The notes under the pieces: generated by a model
What the model was told of the DNA's origin: nothing
The model's database searches: none
What the model saw: only the letters and a program-made list of their open reading frames with translations
Shown: piece by piece, positions 7,968-16,943 of the stretch
Layout: each line of letters begins with the position of its first letter
Numbering within the stretch: the first letter of the stretch is position 1
NCBI RefSeq assembly: GCF_025558485.1
Contig: NZ_CP102930.1
Coordinates: forward strand, 1,984,001-2,048,000
Reading direction: 5' to 3'
Length of the DNA: 64,000 nt
Source of the DNA: Bdellovibrio bacteriovorus
GTDB lineage: Bacteria > Bdellovibrionota > Bdellovibrionia > Bdellovibrionales > Bdellovibrionaceae
Translations under genes and position numbers: made by a program

Positions 7968-10928
7968 ATGGTAAATTCGGTACGTAATAAGAAGGGTAAC
8001 GTCCTTCTACAGATTCTGGCTGCTACCGCTGTGATGAGCACGTCGTTTTATTTCCTTACAAACTACGTCATCGGGCAGAAACAGCAGATTGTGAAAACCA
8101 ACAATATGGTGAAACTTCGTTTTGCCATGAATAGTACTTTGGATTATGTGATTTTCGGCGTTCGCCAAAAGTACTGCTTTACTGATGATAATCTTCTTCT
8201 AAACAGTCCAACGGATCAGTGCAACCTTTCTCATCAGGGAAGTGTTGAACGTTTGATTATGTCTGTAGAGCAGGAAAACTTCATCCGTCAGCTGATTGCC
8301 AATAATAAGAATGTAGGGCCGGTGGATAAGAATAATATTCGTTTGTCTCAGGTGAATCGTTATGTGCAGATCAGTGCCGTGACTGCGAGCCACCCCTTGT
8401 TTCCGGTTCTAAACGCGCTTAAGGATGTGAAAGCTGCTGATGATGATGGATCTATCAGAGTTGATGGGGTTTCTGTAACTTTGAAACGAGATGACAGTCC
8501 TTATCTTCCGCGTTCGGGTCGCGAAGTTTATATGAGAATTACAGTGGCATTGAAGACCAGCGCAAAAGAAAAGGAGCCGATCCAAATTGGCTCGACGCCA
8601 TTGGTGCTTTCTTCGTCCGTGGTGATATACCCTCGTGAAGTTGGCTCATTCGCCCTTCTTGTGCCAAACGATCTGCATTTGGATAAAACCTGGGATTATA
8701 CCGGTGAAACAGGAGATGTTTCGCTGCATATGTTCAGTAGTCGTGCTGAACTGGCAGGAAGTCAGGGGCTGGTGTTCCAGAGTCCTGTTTTCGTGAATCG
8801 TAATGTTCATTTGCCAGTTGATGACGCTTCTGCGGAAGCTTCACCGGATTCCATTCGTTATAGTCCTGTGACTTTTGCGGATCGGCTTTATATGGGGAAT
8901 GGATGGGTTTTCTCGAATGGTAGTATGTACTCGCCTCGTTCCTCGGGCGGGAGTCTTGACCGATTTTGGTCTGATGCCCGTACATTTGGTGGATTCTTAA
9001 AAGGGATTGAAAACGACGGCGGGTTGGATTTGGGGTTGTCATACTTTGGTAAAGTTATGACAGGAACACCTCCAAGCACCAAGGACATGGAAGATTGTAT
9101 CAAGCGTGGGAATGAGTTGGCTTCCAAAGATTTGCTTTATAAGTCGCAGCTCTCAGGACGACTAACGTCGGCCAGAACAAACAACTTTGAATATCGTATG
9201 GCACTCTCCAATGGAAATAAGTTTGTTCAACAAGATAATGCATCAACGATTGAATTCTTCAATTGGGGCAATGGTACAGCAACAGCTGATGCCAAAAACG
9301 CTGATGGTGTAGTTAAAGTTTCTTTGATTTTGGGAAATAGAGCTGTAGAGGGACAGTTGGATAGTGATGGCAAATTGACGATGAAGGCTCCTGTGGGTTC
9401 TCAGGAGTATTATAATAAATTTATCGCGGCCGTAAATGAGACAAAGAAAGCTTACGATCAGGCGCTGAAGGCGTATGACGTTTTGCAGACTGAGCTTTCT
9501 AAGTATAGATCCGATCTGAATACTGCGGAGTTGGCATTGGCTGCGGAAGAGAAGAAGCCAGTTAAACCGATTGTTAAAGCTCCGGCGAGTACTGAAACCT
9601 CAGGATCTGGAGGAGGAGCTGCCGGTGGTGGTAAAACAGTAGAAAAAGTGGTGGAGGCGGCGCCTGAGACTGAAGTGGAGGACTCTGGTTCGGGTTCGTC
9701 ATCAGGATCTTCTACAACGGTGGGTTCCGGTAAGTATCAGGACCCGGATAAAATTGAGAGTCTTGAGAAAGAGATCAGTGAGTTGAAGCGAATCATCAAG
9801 ACTTACAATAATACAACTATTCCCAATCAACAAAGTCAGATAAATACTGCTTCCTACAGCTATGACAAGGCCCGTACCGATAAGAATGCGTATGAAACCT
9901 TGGTGGCGAATCCGCCAACAGTTGTTGTGGATGTTGATCCTGTCAAAAACATCATTGGACGAGTGCAAAGTGATCGACTGGACTTTCAGATTAAATTTTC
10001 CAATGTAAAAAGTTTGATTGATGCGAATGGAAACTATGTGGACCCTGTTCTGCGAATTCAGGCCTACGATAATACATTTTATAATAGCAGGCCGGTATCT
10101 CAAGGGGGCGCAAATGCGCAGCTTTTACGCTATTTGAATTTTAAAGTCGCCTCCAATCGAAACGAGATCAATCCCCCAAGCAGTGTTTCCGCTGAGGCAA
10201 ATTCATCAGCGTCTTTGGCATTTAATGAAAGTGAAATTGACTATGACGCTTTGGATGAAAAGTGTAGGGTCGCTCGAGATGCCAAGCCTTCGCAATCTTT
10301 TGGAAGTGCCGGTTGGAACGTCAGTTTTGCCCAGGGAACACGAAATTCGTGGAACTTTGCGGGGCTTTCATCTTCAAAATTGGGTTCTGATCCTATTTTG
10401 AACGAAATAGTTTTTGATAATGCAAGTCGAAGCAACGCTGTATTTAATGTTAGGTCTATCGTTGGCAAGTGCGTAATCAAATCAAATTCCAGCTTTGTTA
10501 CTGGATTTTATGCCTGCGACGAGCTTGTCATCGAGGCACGTAATTCACCCCTTAGGATAATAGGCACGTTTATTGTTGGTAGTATGAAAGTGCACCCGAC
10601 GGCTTTGAAGTCAGGAATTATTTGGAGCGCGATTTATCACCCGCAGGCCACTAGAGAGCTCCGGGCTGCCAAGGTCTTGAAATCCTTCTCAGGTAAAGAC
10701 TGTAATGATGAGAGTGGTGAGCCAATCTGGCATCCGATTCCTTCTGTGCAGGAGGTGGCGGATCGTCGTGGTTGCAATACCATCAGTCTGCGTGCCAAGG
10801 CGGACCCATTCCAGTGGACATCGGTGGACCCTGATTGTGGATTGCTGGAAAACGCAACAAATACCACGTGTAAGCGACGTTTGGTTCGATTCTTCGTTGT
10901 GGAGCAGTCTCGGGAGGCTGGCCTATGA
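7968..10928 (+). CDS. Giant prepilin-like (PilX/GspK-type) minor pilin candidate
   Basis: A 986-residue protein. The ATG at 7968 is chosen over an upstream in-frame TTG because AAGGA sits 7 bases before it. The N-terminus 'NKKG|NVLLQILAATAVM' resembles a type III (prepilin) leader followed by one hydrophobic helix, but position +5 after the Gly is Gln rather than Glu, as in tip pseudopilins such as GspK that lack Glu5. Residues ~480-640 are coiled coil interrupted by Gly/Ser-rich linkers; several Cys pairs lie in the last 200 residues. It leads an operon with two further prepilins (ATGA overlap to the next gene). It may be a pilus tip adhesin (inference). Confidence 0.6.
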   Translation: MVNSVRNKKGNVLLQILAATAVMSTSFYFLTNYVIGQKQQIVKTNNMVKLRFAMNSTLDYVIFGVRQKYCFTDDNLLLNSPTDQCNLSHQGSVERLIMSVEQENFIRQLIANNKNVGPVDKNNIRLSQVNRYVQISAVTASHPLFPVLNALKDVKAADDDGSIRVDGVSVTLKRDDSPYLPRSGREVYMRITVALKTSAKEKEPIQIGSTPLVLSSSVVIYPREVGSFALLVPNDLHLDKTWDYTGETGDVSLHMFSSRAELAGSQGLVFQSPVFVNRNVHLPVDDASAEASPDSIRYSPVTFADRLYMGNGWVFSNGSMYSPRSSGGSLDRFWSDARTFGGFLKGIENDGGLDLGLSYFGKVMTGTPPSTKDMEDCIKRGNELASKDLLYKSQLSGRLTSARTNNFEYRMALSNGNKFVQQDNASTIEFFNWGNGTATADAKNADGVVKVSLILGNRAVEGQLDSDGKLTMKAPVGSQEYYNKFIAAVNETKKAYDQALKAYDVLQTELSKYRSDLNTAELALAAEEKKPVKPIVKAPASTETSGSGGGAAGGGKTVEKVVEAAPETEVEDSGSGSSSGSSTTVGSGKYQDPDKIESLEKEISELKRIIKTYNNTTIPNQQSQINTASYSYDKARTDKNAYETLVANPPTVVVDVDPVKNIIGRVQSDRLDFQIKFSNVKSLIDANGNYVDPVLRIQAYDNTFYNSRPVSQGGANAQLLRYLNFKVASNRNEINPPSSVSAEANSSASLAFNESEIDYDALDEKCRVARDAKPSQSFGSAGWNVSFAQGTRNSWNFAGLSSSKLGSDPILNEIVFDNASRSNAVFNVRSIVGKCVIKSNSSFVTGFYACDELVIEARNSPLRIIGTFIVGSMKVHPTALKSGIIWSAIYHPQATRELRAAKVLKSFSGKDCNDESGEPIWHPIPSVQEVADRRGCNTISLRAKADPFQWTSVDPDCGLLENATNTTCKRRLVRFFVVEQSREAGL

Positions 10929-11389
10929 GAAAAATGACAGGGATGCTTAAAAACAGCCGAGGTCAAAGTTTGGTTGAAGCTCTTGTTGGGCTAGGACTGA
11001 TTGTAATTGTTGGGTTTGCTTTTACCGGCGGGATGGTGTCGCTTCGCAATACCACACGTAACACGGTTGAGGTTTCCTCAACAGATAAACAGATTAACGA
11101 TATTGCAGAGAATATTAAGGCCGGTGTCGAAAACTATCAGGTAAATTTTGATTATAAAGAAGGAGCTTCGTCAGCTCTGGCTCCGGACTCATTGCCAATG
11201 GCATGGGATAATGGAATTTCGGTTCCTAAGGAGCAATGTGAAGGTTGTGCTGGTAGATATGGATTCACTATTCAACCCTACGAGAACTATCGAGGTTTGT
11301 ATAAAGTGACTTTGCGAATGACCCATACTTCATGGAAGGAAAAGAATGAAGCCTTCCGTGACTATGTCTTTGTGGTGAGTGCAAAATGA
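10925..11389 (+). CDS. PilV-like minor prepilin
   Basis: A 154-residue protein with a classic prepilin leader: a short basic region, 'SRG|QSLVEALVGLGLIV', with Glu at +5 and a hydrophobic helix. The mature part is short and has a Cys pair (CEGC). The start overlaps the previous stop (ATGA) and its own stop overlaps the next start (ATGA), so all three prepilins are translationally coupled. It would be processed by PilD and inserted into a type IV pilus or pseudopilus. Confidence 0.8.
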   Translation: MRKMTGMLKNSRGQSLVEALVGLGLIVIVGFAFTGGMVSLRNTTRNTVEVSSTDKQINDIAENIKAGVENYQVNFDYKEGASSALAPDSLPMAWDNGISVPKEQCEGCAGRYGFTIQPYENYRGLYKVTLRMTHTSWKEKNEAFRDYVFVVSAK

Positions 11390-12408
11390 AGAAATTTAAT
11401 AACAACCACGGTGTAACCGTTATAGAAATGATGATTGGAATTGGCCTTGTCGCCATGCTGACAACCATCATGGTTTCGACTCAATTGTTCGTAACAAAGG
11501 ATCAGCTCAAGTTGAAAAATCAGCTTGAAGATTCGATCGATACTAATTTGGCGGAACGGATCTTGTTTATGGATTTCAATGGTATTGATCCGTCTTATAA
11601 CAATCTCACTTTACTGGATGATAATAAGCTTCTGTTTTTTGACTACTATCCGGATATTCCGGCGAATAGTGTACCGGGACGTCTTGATAGAAATATTCAG
11701 TTAGGGCTTGGATCTGGCAGTACGCGAAAAGAATTGGTGATTCTGATTCAGGATATCAAGGCGGGGCCTCTTTCCAACTATGACCCGGTTGCCGCCTATG
11801 ACGTTGGACAGGCGCCTGATGATTTTAATACAGCTGCCTCTTTGCAGTTTCAGGGGCTGAACAGAAATCGCTGGGTATCCAAATTGTATCAAACATCTAA
11901 TCCAGATTTCTGGAAAAATGGACGGATGGTAATGCTCGATACACCGGCTCGATTACGCCCTGTAGATACTAATGGGAATGTGAATATGAAGATTGCTCCA
12001 CGCAGCCCGGTTTTTGTTGGCTTGATAAGTGGTGAGGCTGTGGTGAGTGATGCGCTTATTAAGAACGCGATTGATATGCGCAACCCGCAGACGAATATCC
12101 TGATGGATAGCGTAGATACTTTTTTGCGCCGAGCCCCTTCTATTGGGGGAGGTCAGGCGATAGTTCGGCTTCGTCCGGTACGACTTATACGCTATTACGT
12201 CGAACCGCAAAAGGATAATACTTTGGAAGGGACGCCAGCACTTCTTTATAAGCAGACTTATGAAAGTGGACGGTGGTCATCACCAATGCTATTGGCGGAC
12301 AAGGTTGAGTCTTTACAGCTAAAAAGAGATTCAGTTTTGAAGCGAATGATTTATTTCAAAGTAAATAAATCCAAGAAAAAAGACACTCAGCAGACGGCAG
12401 GTCTGTAA
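11386..12408 (+). CDS. PilW-like minor prepilin
   Basis: A 340-residue protein with leader 'NNHG|VTVIEMMIGIGLVAML' (Glu at +5), followed by a long globular part without cysteine. Size and position after a PilV-like gene match PilW-type minor pilins, which prime pilus assembly. It is coupled by ATGA to the preceding gene. Confidence 0.75.
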   Translation: MKKFNNNHGVTVIEMMIGIGLVAMLTTIMVSTQLFVTKDQLKLKNQLEDSIDTNLAERILFMDFNGIDPSYNNLTLLDDNKLLFFDYYPDIPANSVPGRLDRNIQLGLGSGSTRKELVILIQDIKAGPLSNYDPVAAYDVGQAPDDFNTAASLQFQGLNRNRWVSKLYQTSNPDFWKNGRMVMLDTPARLRPVDTNGNVNMKIAPRSPVFVGLISGEAVVSDALIKNAIDMRNPQTNILMDSVDTFLRRAPSIGGGQAIVRLRPVRLIRYYVEPQKDNTLEGTPALLYKQTYESGRWSSPMLLADKVESLQLKRDSVLKRMIYFKVNKSKKKDTQQTAGL

Positions 12409-12428
12409 TTTAAGTGTAAGGGGGAGTT

Positions 12429-13670
12429 ATGAGGTACGTAAATCTGGGGGGAATTGCGGTGGTCTTTGCGCTGGGAGCTTCAGTGCATGCGGCAGACAAA
12501 GATTTTCCCATGGCGGTTAATAGTGTAAGTTCTGGCGATTCGGTGACATCTGCACCGGCTTCGGGAATGGTTACACGGTCTGGTAAGACGACAACCGTTA
12601 TCAAAATTAATAACTCTTGTTTCGGGACAAATTTGCGTGGTGTCGGTAATCCGCTGGCGGCCAGTGCAATTGTGAATGCTGATCTGGTGCTCTCAATTGG
12701 TGGGAAGGATTATCCCATCACGGTGAACTATCCGGCTTTGGTGGTGCGCCCTGAAGGTATGGCGATGTCCGGTAAAATTCAGGAAATCGCCTCTGGCAAT
12801 TACTCCATTCCCAATGGAGGTAAGGCGGCTATTTTCGGCAACTCTGTCATTCTGAATACTCCGATTCCAACCGGTGTGACGGTGGATGCTGCCGGAAATA
12901 TCAATGTTCCTCCGAACGAGGATGTTTATCTAAAGAGCTACAGCTTCCGTCAAACGGTTCAAAGTTGTAATGGCGGCGCAGTTTATGGCGGCTATGGATA
13001 TTCTTCTTATACGCCGACCTATCCTTGCGGTGATTATATGGGTAAAACAGGTCTGGTTTCGGCATCGTTTGGAGGAATCTCAGTTTCCTCGGATAAATCG
13101 AATGTTGAACTCAATATCGCTTTCCCGGGTGAAACCGGATTCTGTGGCGGTTACTGGTCACCTCTGATGGTCTTCTTTGATGATGGACGTCCAGAGTTTA
13201 AAAACAGCAGTGACTTCCCGCTGAATCCATTTGGCAAGACACATTGGCCGGAAGCAGGTTCTCCGGGCTGGTTTGTGGCGCTGGATCGCGATAAGTCTGG
13301 CATGATTGATAAAAAGGACGAGCTTTTCGGTGACAATGCTCATGCTGAAAATGGCTTTGAAGTCCTGAAGAAGATGGACACCAATGGCGATGGTGTGATC
13401 GATCATCGCGATAAGGACTTTAAAAAGCTTGTTATCTGGAATGATAAAAACGGCGATGGAATTTCACAGAAGGAAGAAGTTGAAAAGCTTCACAAACGTG
13501 TTGTGAAGATCTCTTTGAAGTACAAAGAGAATGTGTTGACTCCAATGGGTCCTCACGCCGAAGGCCGCGAAACTGCTGACTTCTGGTTTAAGGAAAAAGG
13601 AAAAACCAAAAAAGGCAAAATCGTGGATATCTGGCTGGCTCCGGTGGAAACCCGCCTAAGCCAGAAGTAA
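12429..13670 (+). CDS. Exported EF-hand (calcium-binding) protein of the pilin operon
   Basis: A 413-residue protein with a Sec signal peptide ending near 'GASVHA'. The middle is Gly/Tyr-rich with cysteines. Three EF-hand-like loops sit near residues 284, 317 and 338: 'DRDKSGMIDKKDE', 'DTNGDGVIDHRD' and 'DKNGDGISQKEE', each with Asp/Asn/Asp at positions 1, 3 and 5 and Gly at 6. It follows the prepilins after 20 bases with a GGGGGAG site, so it is probably cotranscribed. It may be a Ca2+-dependent partner of the pilus tip, analogous in role to PilY1, though no sequence link is seen. Confidence 0.7.
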   Translation: MRYVNLGGIAVVFALGASVHAADKDFPMAVNSVSSGDSVTSAPASGMVTRSGKTTTVIKINNSCFGTNLRGVGNPLAASAIVNADLVLSIGGKDYPITVNYPALVVRPEGMAMSGKIQEIASGNYSIPNGGKAAIFGNSVILNTPIPTGVTVDAAGNINVPPNEDVYLKSYSFRQTVQSCNGGAVYGGYGYSSYTPTYPCGDYMGKTGLVSASFGGISVSSDKSNVELNIAFPGETGFCGGYWSPLMVFFDDGRPEFKNSSDFPLNPFGKTHWPEAGSPGWFVALDRDKSGMIDKKDELFGDNAHAENGFEVLKKMDTNGDGVIDHRDKDFKKLVIWNDKNGDGISQKEEVEKLHKRVVKISLKYKENVLTPMGPHAEGRETADFWFKEKGKTKKGKIVDIWLAPVETRLSQK

Positions 13671-13673
13671 TAG

Positions 13674-14165
13674 TTACTTTAACAGATCCAGAATCTGTTT
13701 TTCCAAAGCCTGTGTGTCCTTCGCATCAAACCCCCGATGCATGGCCACAGGCTTTAGTTTTTTATCAAAGACATATAAGGTGGGTAACGCCTTCACCTGA
13801 AAGTCTGCCACTGCGGACTTATCCTGATCAAAGAAAAGGGGAAATTTCAAAGGCATGGTTTTTAGAAACGCATCCCGTTCCGCGATGTCATCGTCCTCGT
13901 TGATGCCGATCACCAGCAGCCCTTTATCCTTGTACTTTTCATAAAGCTTACCGTAGTGGGGCAGCGCCTCTTTACAAGGACTGCACCATGAAGCCCAAAA
14001 ATCCACCAGAACGACCTTGCCCTGCAAGTCTTTGATGCTGGAAATACTGTGAGTGTTAAGTTTCACAGCAGGAAGTTTCCTGAACTCCACTTCGGGCACA
14101 GGGTTCTTTGCAAAGCCTTGCAGGCAGATCAGCAACAGGGAAAGAGTCAATGCGAATGCTTTCAT
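13674..14165 (-). CDS. TlpA/ResA-like exported thioredoxin
   Basis: A 163-residue protein with a signal peptide (residues 1-~19, ending 'LQGFA') and a thioredoxin fold. The active site is 'FWASWCSPCKEALPHYGKLY' (WCxxC) and the cis-Pro loop is 'KALPTLYVFD'. It should reduce periplasmic disulfides, for example during cytochrome c maturation. It starts 4 bases after the stop of the AarF-like gene and is probably cotranscribed with it. Confidence 0.88.
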   Translation of the reverse strand: MKAFALTLSLLLICLQGFAKNPVPEVEFRKLPAVKLNTHSISSIKDLQGKVVLVDFWASWCSPCKEALPHYGKLYEKYKDKGLLVIGINEDDDIAERDAFLKTMPLKFPLFFDQDKSAVADFQVKALPTLYVFDKKLKPVAMHRGFDAKDTQALEKQILDLLK

Positions 14166-14169
14166 GGAA

Positions 14170-15579
14170 CTAAGAGATCCTTTCAGTGTATTTCAGCAAC
14201 AGATCGCGCCCCCGGATTTTAGCGCGCAGGACGGACAGGAAAATAAAGACTCCGCCGGTTTTGCGGTCCAGAAAGATCATTTCCCGGGGGGGAGTTCTAA
14301 AGTGGAAACCACGAATGATCTGAAAAACTTTTTTGGAAAGTCTTTGTGGCAGTGTCGTGTTTTTCCAGTCATAGGTGCCATCGACGTCAATCTGTCCATC
14401 ACTGTTGCGAGGATCAGAGTGCTCAATAAAAGGTTCAACCGTTTCAAAACAGAATTCCTCAAAAAGCTTCTGCAGCTCCGGATCATCATTGTCGCGGATA
14501 AAGCGTAAGTCACGGGCGGCTTGCAGGAAAAGCTCGCGATCGTTTAACAAGGACCCCTTCACCATGCGACGGTACGGGGTCAGGAAGTTCAGATCATAAG
14601 AACGGGTAGCGCCAAAATCAAAAAGAACCAGTTGATCACGTCCTTGCGGGTCAATGCGAATGCGATAGTTCCCGGCATGCGGGTCGGTCTGAACCACACC
14701 CCAGTCGAAAATTTCCTTAAAATACAGATCCAGGAAATTTAAAGCCAAACGATTACGGCGTTCTTGTGGCAGGCTTTGAATCAGCGTATCATCAGCGCGA
14801 AGGCCGCGCTCAAAAGAGGTGGCAAGAATTTTGGGGCTCGAAAACTCCCGCAGGACACGCGGAACAACATACCGGGAATCTCCGGCCAGCCGGTCATAAA
14901 ACTGTTCGGTCAGTTGTGCTTCCAGTTCATAATCAGTCTCCTGCACCAGCATCTCACGGACTTCCGCAAAAATCGGGTCCATATTGAAATCTTTAGGCAG
15001 AAGCTTCAAGGTGCTCAATAACGTGCGAATGGCGCGCAGATCACTGTCGATGGCGCGGTCCACATTGGGATATTGAATTTTTAAGACAATACTTTCCCCG
15101 GTGGCTTTGATACGCGCCCGGTGGACCTGCCCCATCGAGGCTGAGGCCAAAGCCTCTTTCTCGATTTCCAAAAGATCACGCTTTTCGGCAGGAAGGTTTT
15201 TGAGCAAGCTGGGCTCAATGGCCTCCCAGGATAAAGGGGGGGAATCATGTTGCAGGGATTTCAAAAGCTGATTGGCTTCCGGTGGCAGAAAATGCTCACC
15301 ATACATGGACAGCATTTGCCCGGCTTTCATCAGACTGCCTTTAAGTTCACCCAGTTCCGAGCTGATGTTCAGAGCTTGATTCTGCAGCAGCTGCTTCCAG
15401 GTTTCCTCTTTGCTTTCTTTACTTTTAAGAGCCGTGGTGACCCCATGCTGGGCAATGGAGGCCCCGGCCTGAAGCGTGAGTTTCGCCAAGGACAGGCTGC
15501 GAGAAAAAACAGACGACTTGATCTTGTTGAGTTGTTTGTTTTGCGTATTTTGTTTTTTGGCAGACTTTTTATCGTCCAT
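14170..15579 (-). CDS. ABC1/AarF/UbiB-family atypical kinase
   Basis: A 469-residue protein with the UbiB/ADCK hallmarks: the KxGQ region 'LKGSLMKAGQMLSMYGEHFL', 'ALASASMGQVHRA' (Ala-rich loop in place of a P-loop), 'IVLKIQYPNV' (ATP Lys), 'QTDPHAGNYRI' (catalytic loop) and 'LVLFDFGATR' (DFG). Family members support ubiquinone or lipid metabolism through ATPase activity. No C-terminal membrane anchor is obvious. It is first in a two-gene unit with the TlpA-like gene. Confidence 0.88.
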   Translation of the reverse strand: MDDKKSAKKQNTQNKQLNKIKSSVFSRSLSLAKLTLQAGASIAQHGVTTALKSKESKEETWKQLLQNQALNISSELGELKGSLMKAGQMLSMYGEHFLPPEANQLLKSLQHDSPPLSWEAIEPSLLKNLPAEKRDLLEIEKEALASASMGQVHRARIKATGESIVLKIQYPNVDRAIDSDLRAIRTLLSTLKLLPKDFNMDPIFAEVREMLVQETDYELEAQLTEQFYDRLAGDSRYVVPRVLREFSSPKILATSFERGLRADDTLIQSLPQERRNRLALNFLDLYFKEIFDWGVVQTDPHAGNYRIRIDPQGRDQLVLFDFGATRSYDLNFLTPYRRMVKGSLLNDRELFLQAARDLRFIRDNDDPELQKLFEEFCFETVEPFIEHSDPRNSDGQIDVDGTYDWKNTTLPQRLSKKVFQIIRGFHFRTPPREMIFLDRKTGGVFIFLSVLRAKIRGRDLLLKYTERIS

Positions 15580-15627
15580 AGGTTGCCAATTTACCTTAAG
15601 TGGCTGAAATGTTAAACTTTTATTGTT

Positions 15628-16935
15628 ATGTCAAAAATCACATTGTTTTGGTTCCGCAGAGATCTTCGTGTTGATGATAATGCAGGTCTCTATCATGCCC
15701 TGAAAGAGCATAAAAACGTTCTGCCGGTCTTTATATTCGATACTGACATTCTTGATAAGTTGACGGATCCCGCCGATGCCCGCGTGAGTTTTATTTATGA
15801 CACCGTGTCCGATCTTAAAGAGCTGCTTCGTAAGAAATCTTCGGATTTACTGGTGCGCCACGGAAGCCCTTTGCAGGTTTTGCAGGAGTTGGCACGGGTA
15901 TTTCAAGTCGAGGCCATTTACACTAATCATGACTATGAACCCGCCGCACGGAAGCGGGATGAAAAAGTCGCGCTCTGGGCGCAAAAGCAGAAGATTGAAT
16001 TTAAAACATTCAAGGATCAAACCCTGTTTGAAAAGGACGAAATCCTGACTGACAGTGGAAAGCCCTACACGATTTTTACGCCTTACAAAAACAAGGTTCT
16101 AAAAAAACTGAATGACTTTTATCTGAAATCTTATCCGAATGATCTATACGAAAGCAGCTACCTGAAGATTAGCAAGGCTGAAGCCATGCCGACAATAAAA
16201 GATCTGGGATTCATCAGAACAAATCTTGAATTTCCGTCTCTGGAGCTTTCAACACGGATGTTGAAAAACTACGCCAAAGAACGCGACTTTCCTGCCAAGG
16301 TAAAAGGGACCTCTCATTTGGGGCTGCACCTGCGCTTTGGAACAGTCAGTGTGCGGGAGCTGGCACGGGGAGGCAGAAAGTATTCTGAAGTGTGGCTGAG
16401 TGAGCTGCTTTGGCGTGACTTCTTTATGCAGATTTTGTGGCATTACCCAAAGGTTGAAAATCATAGCTTCCGGCCTGAATACGATCAAATTTCCTGGCGT
16501 CGGGCGCCGAAGGATTTCGCCCGCTGGTGTGAGGGACAGATGGGGTATCCTTTGGTTGATGCCGGGATGCGGGAGTTGAATGCCACGGGCTTCATGCACA
16601 ATCGCGTGCGCATGGTGGCAGCTAGCTTTCTGTGCAAGCACCTGTTGATTCATTGGAAGGAAGGCGAAAGATACTTTGCCAAAAAACTGCTGGATTATGA
16701 TCTGGCCGCTAATAATGGCAACTGGCAGTGGGCGGCAGGATCAGGTTGTGATGCGGCTCCGTACTTTCGCATTTTCAATCCTGCAACCCAACTGGACAAG
16801 TTTGATCCAACAAGGGAGTATGTAAAAAAATGGGTTCCAGAACTGGAAACAGATCAGTACCCTGAGCCGATGGTGGATCATCATGAGGCCCGCGGCCGTT
16901 GTTTGCAGGCCTTCACCAGAACTCTAAAAAAATAG
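15628..16935 (+). CDS. phrB: Deoxyribodipyrimidine photolyase
   Basis: A 435-residue photolyase/cryptochrome. The N-terminal antenna domain starts 'LFWFRRDLRVDDNAGL'; the C-terminal FAD domain has 'TSHLGLHLRFGTVSVREL', 'WRDFFMQILWHYP' and 'NNGNWQWAAGSGCDAAPYFR', the latter containing the Trp/Asn residues of CPD photolyases. It repairs UV-induced pyrimidine dimers using blue light. The epimerase gene follows after 8 bases, suggesting cotranscription. Confidence 0.92.
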   Translation: MSKITLFWFRRDLRVDDNAGLYHALKEHKNVLPVFIFDTDILDKLTDPADARVSFIYDTVSDLKELLRKKSSDLLVRHGSPLQVLQELARVFQVEAIYTNHDYEPAARKRDEKVALWAQKQKIEFKTFKDQTLFEKDEILTDSGKPYTIFTPYKNKVLKKLNDFYLKSYPNDLYESSYLKISKAEAMPTIKDLGFIRTNLEFPSLELSTRMLKNYAKERDFPAKVKGTSHLGLHLRFGTVSVRELARGGRKYSEVWLSELLWRDFFMQILWHYPKVENHSFRPEYDQISWRRAPKDFARWCEGQMGYPLVDAGMRELNATGFMHNRVRMVAASFLCKHLLIHWKEGERYFAKKLLDYDLAANNGNWQWAAGSGCDAAPYFRIFNPATQLDKFDPTREYVKKWVPELETDQYPEPMVDHHEARGRCLQAFTRTLKK

Positions 16936-16943
16936 AGGTTGTT

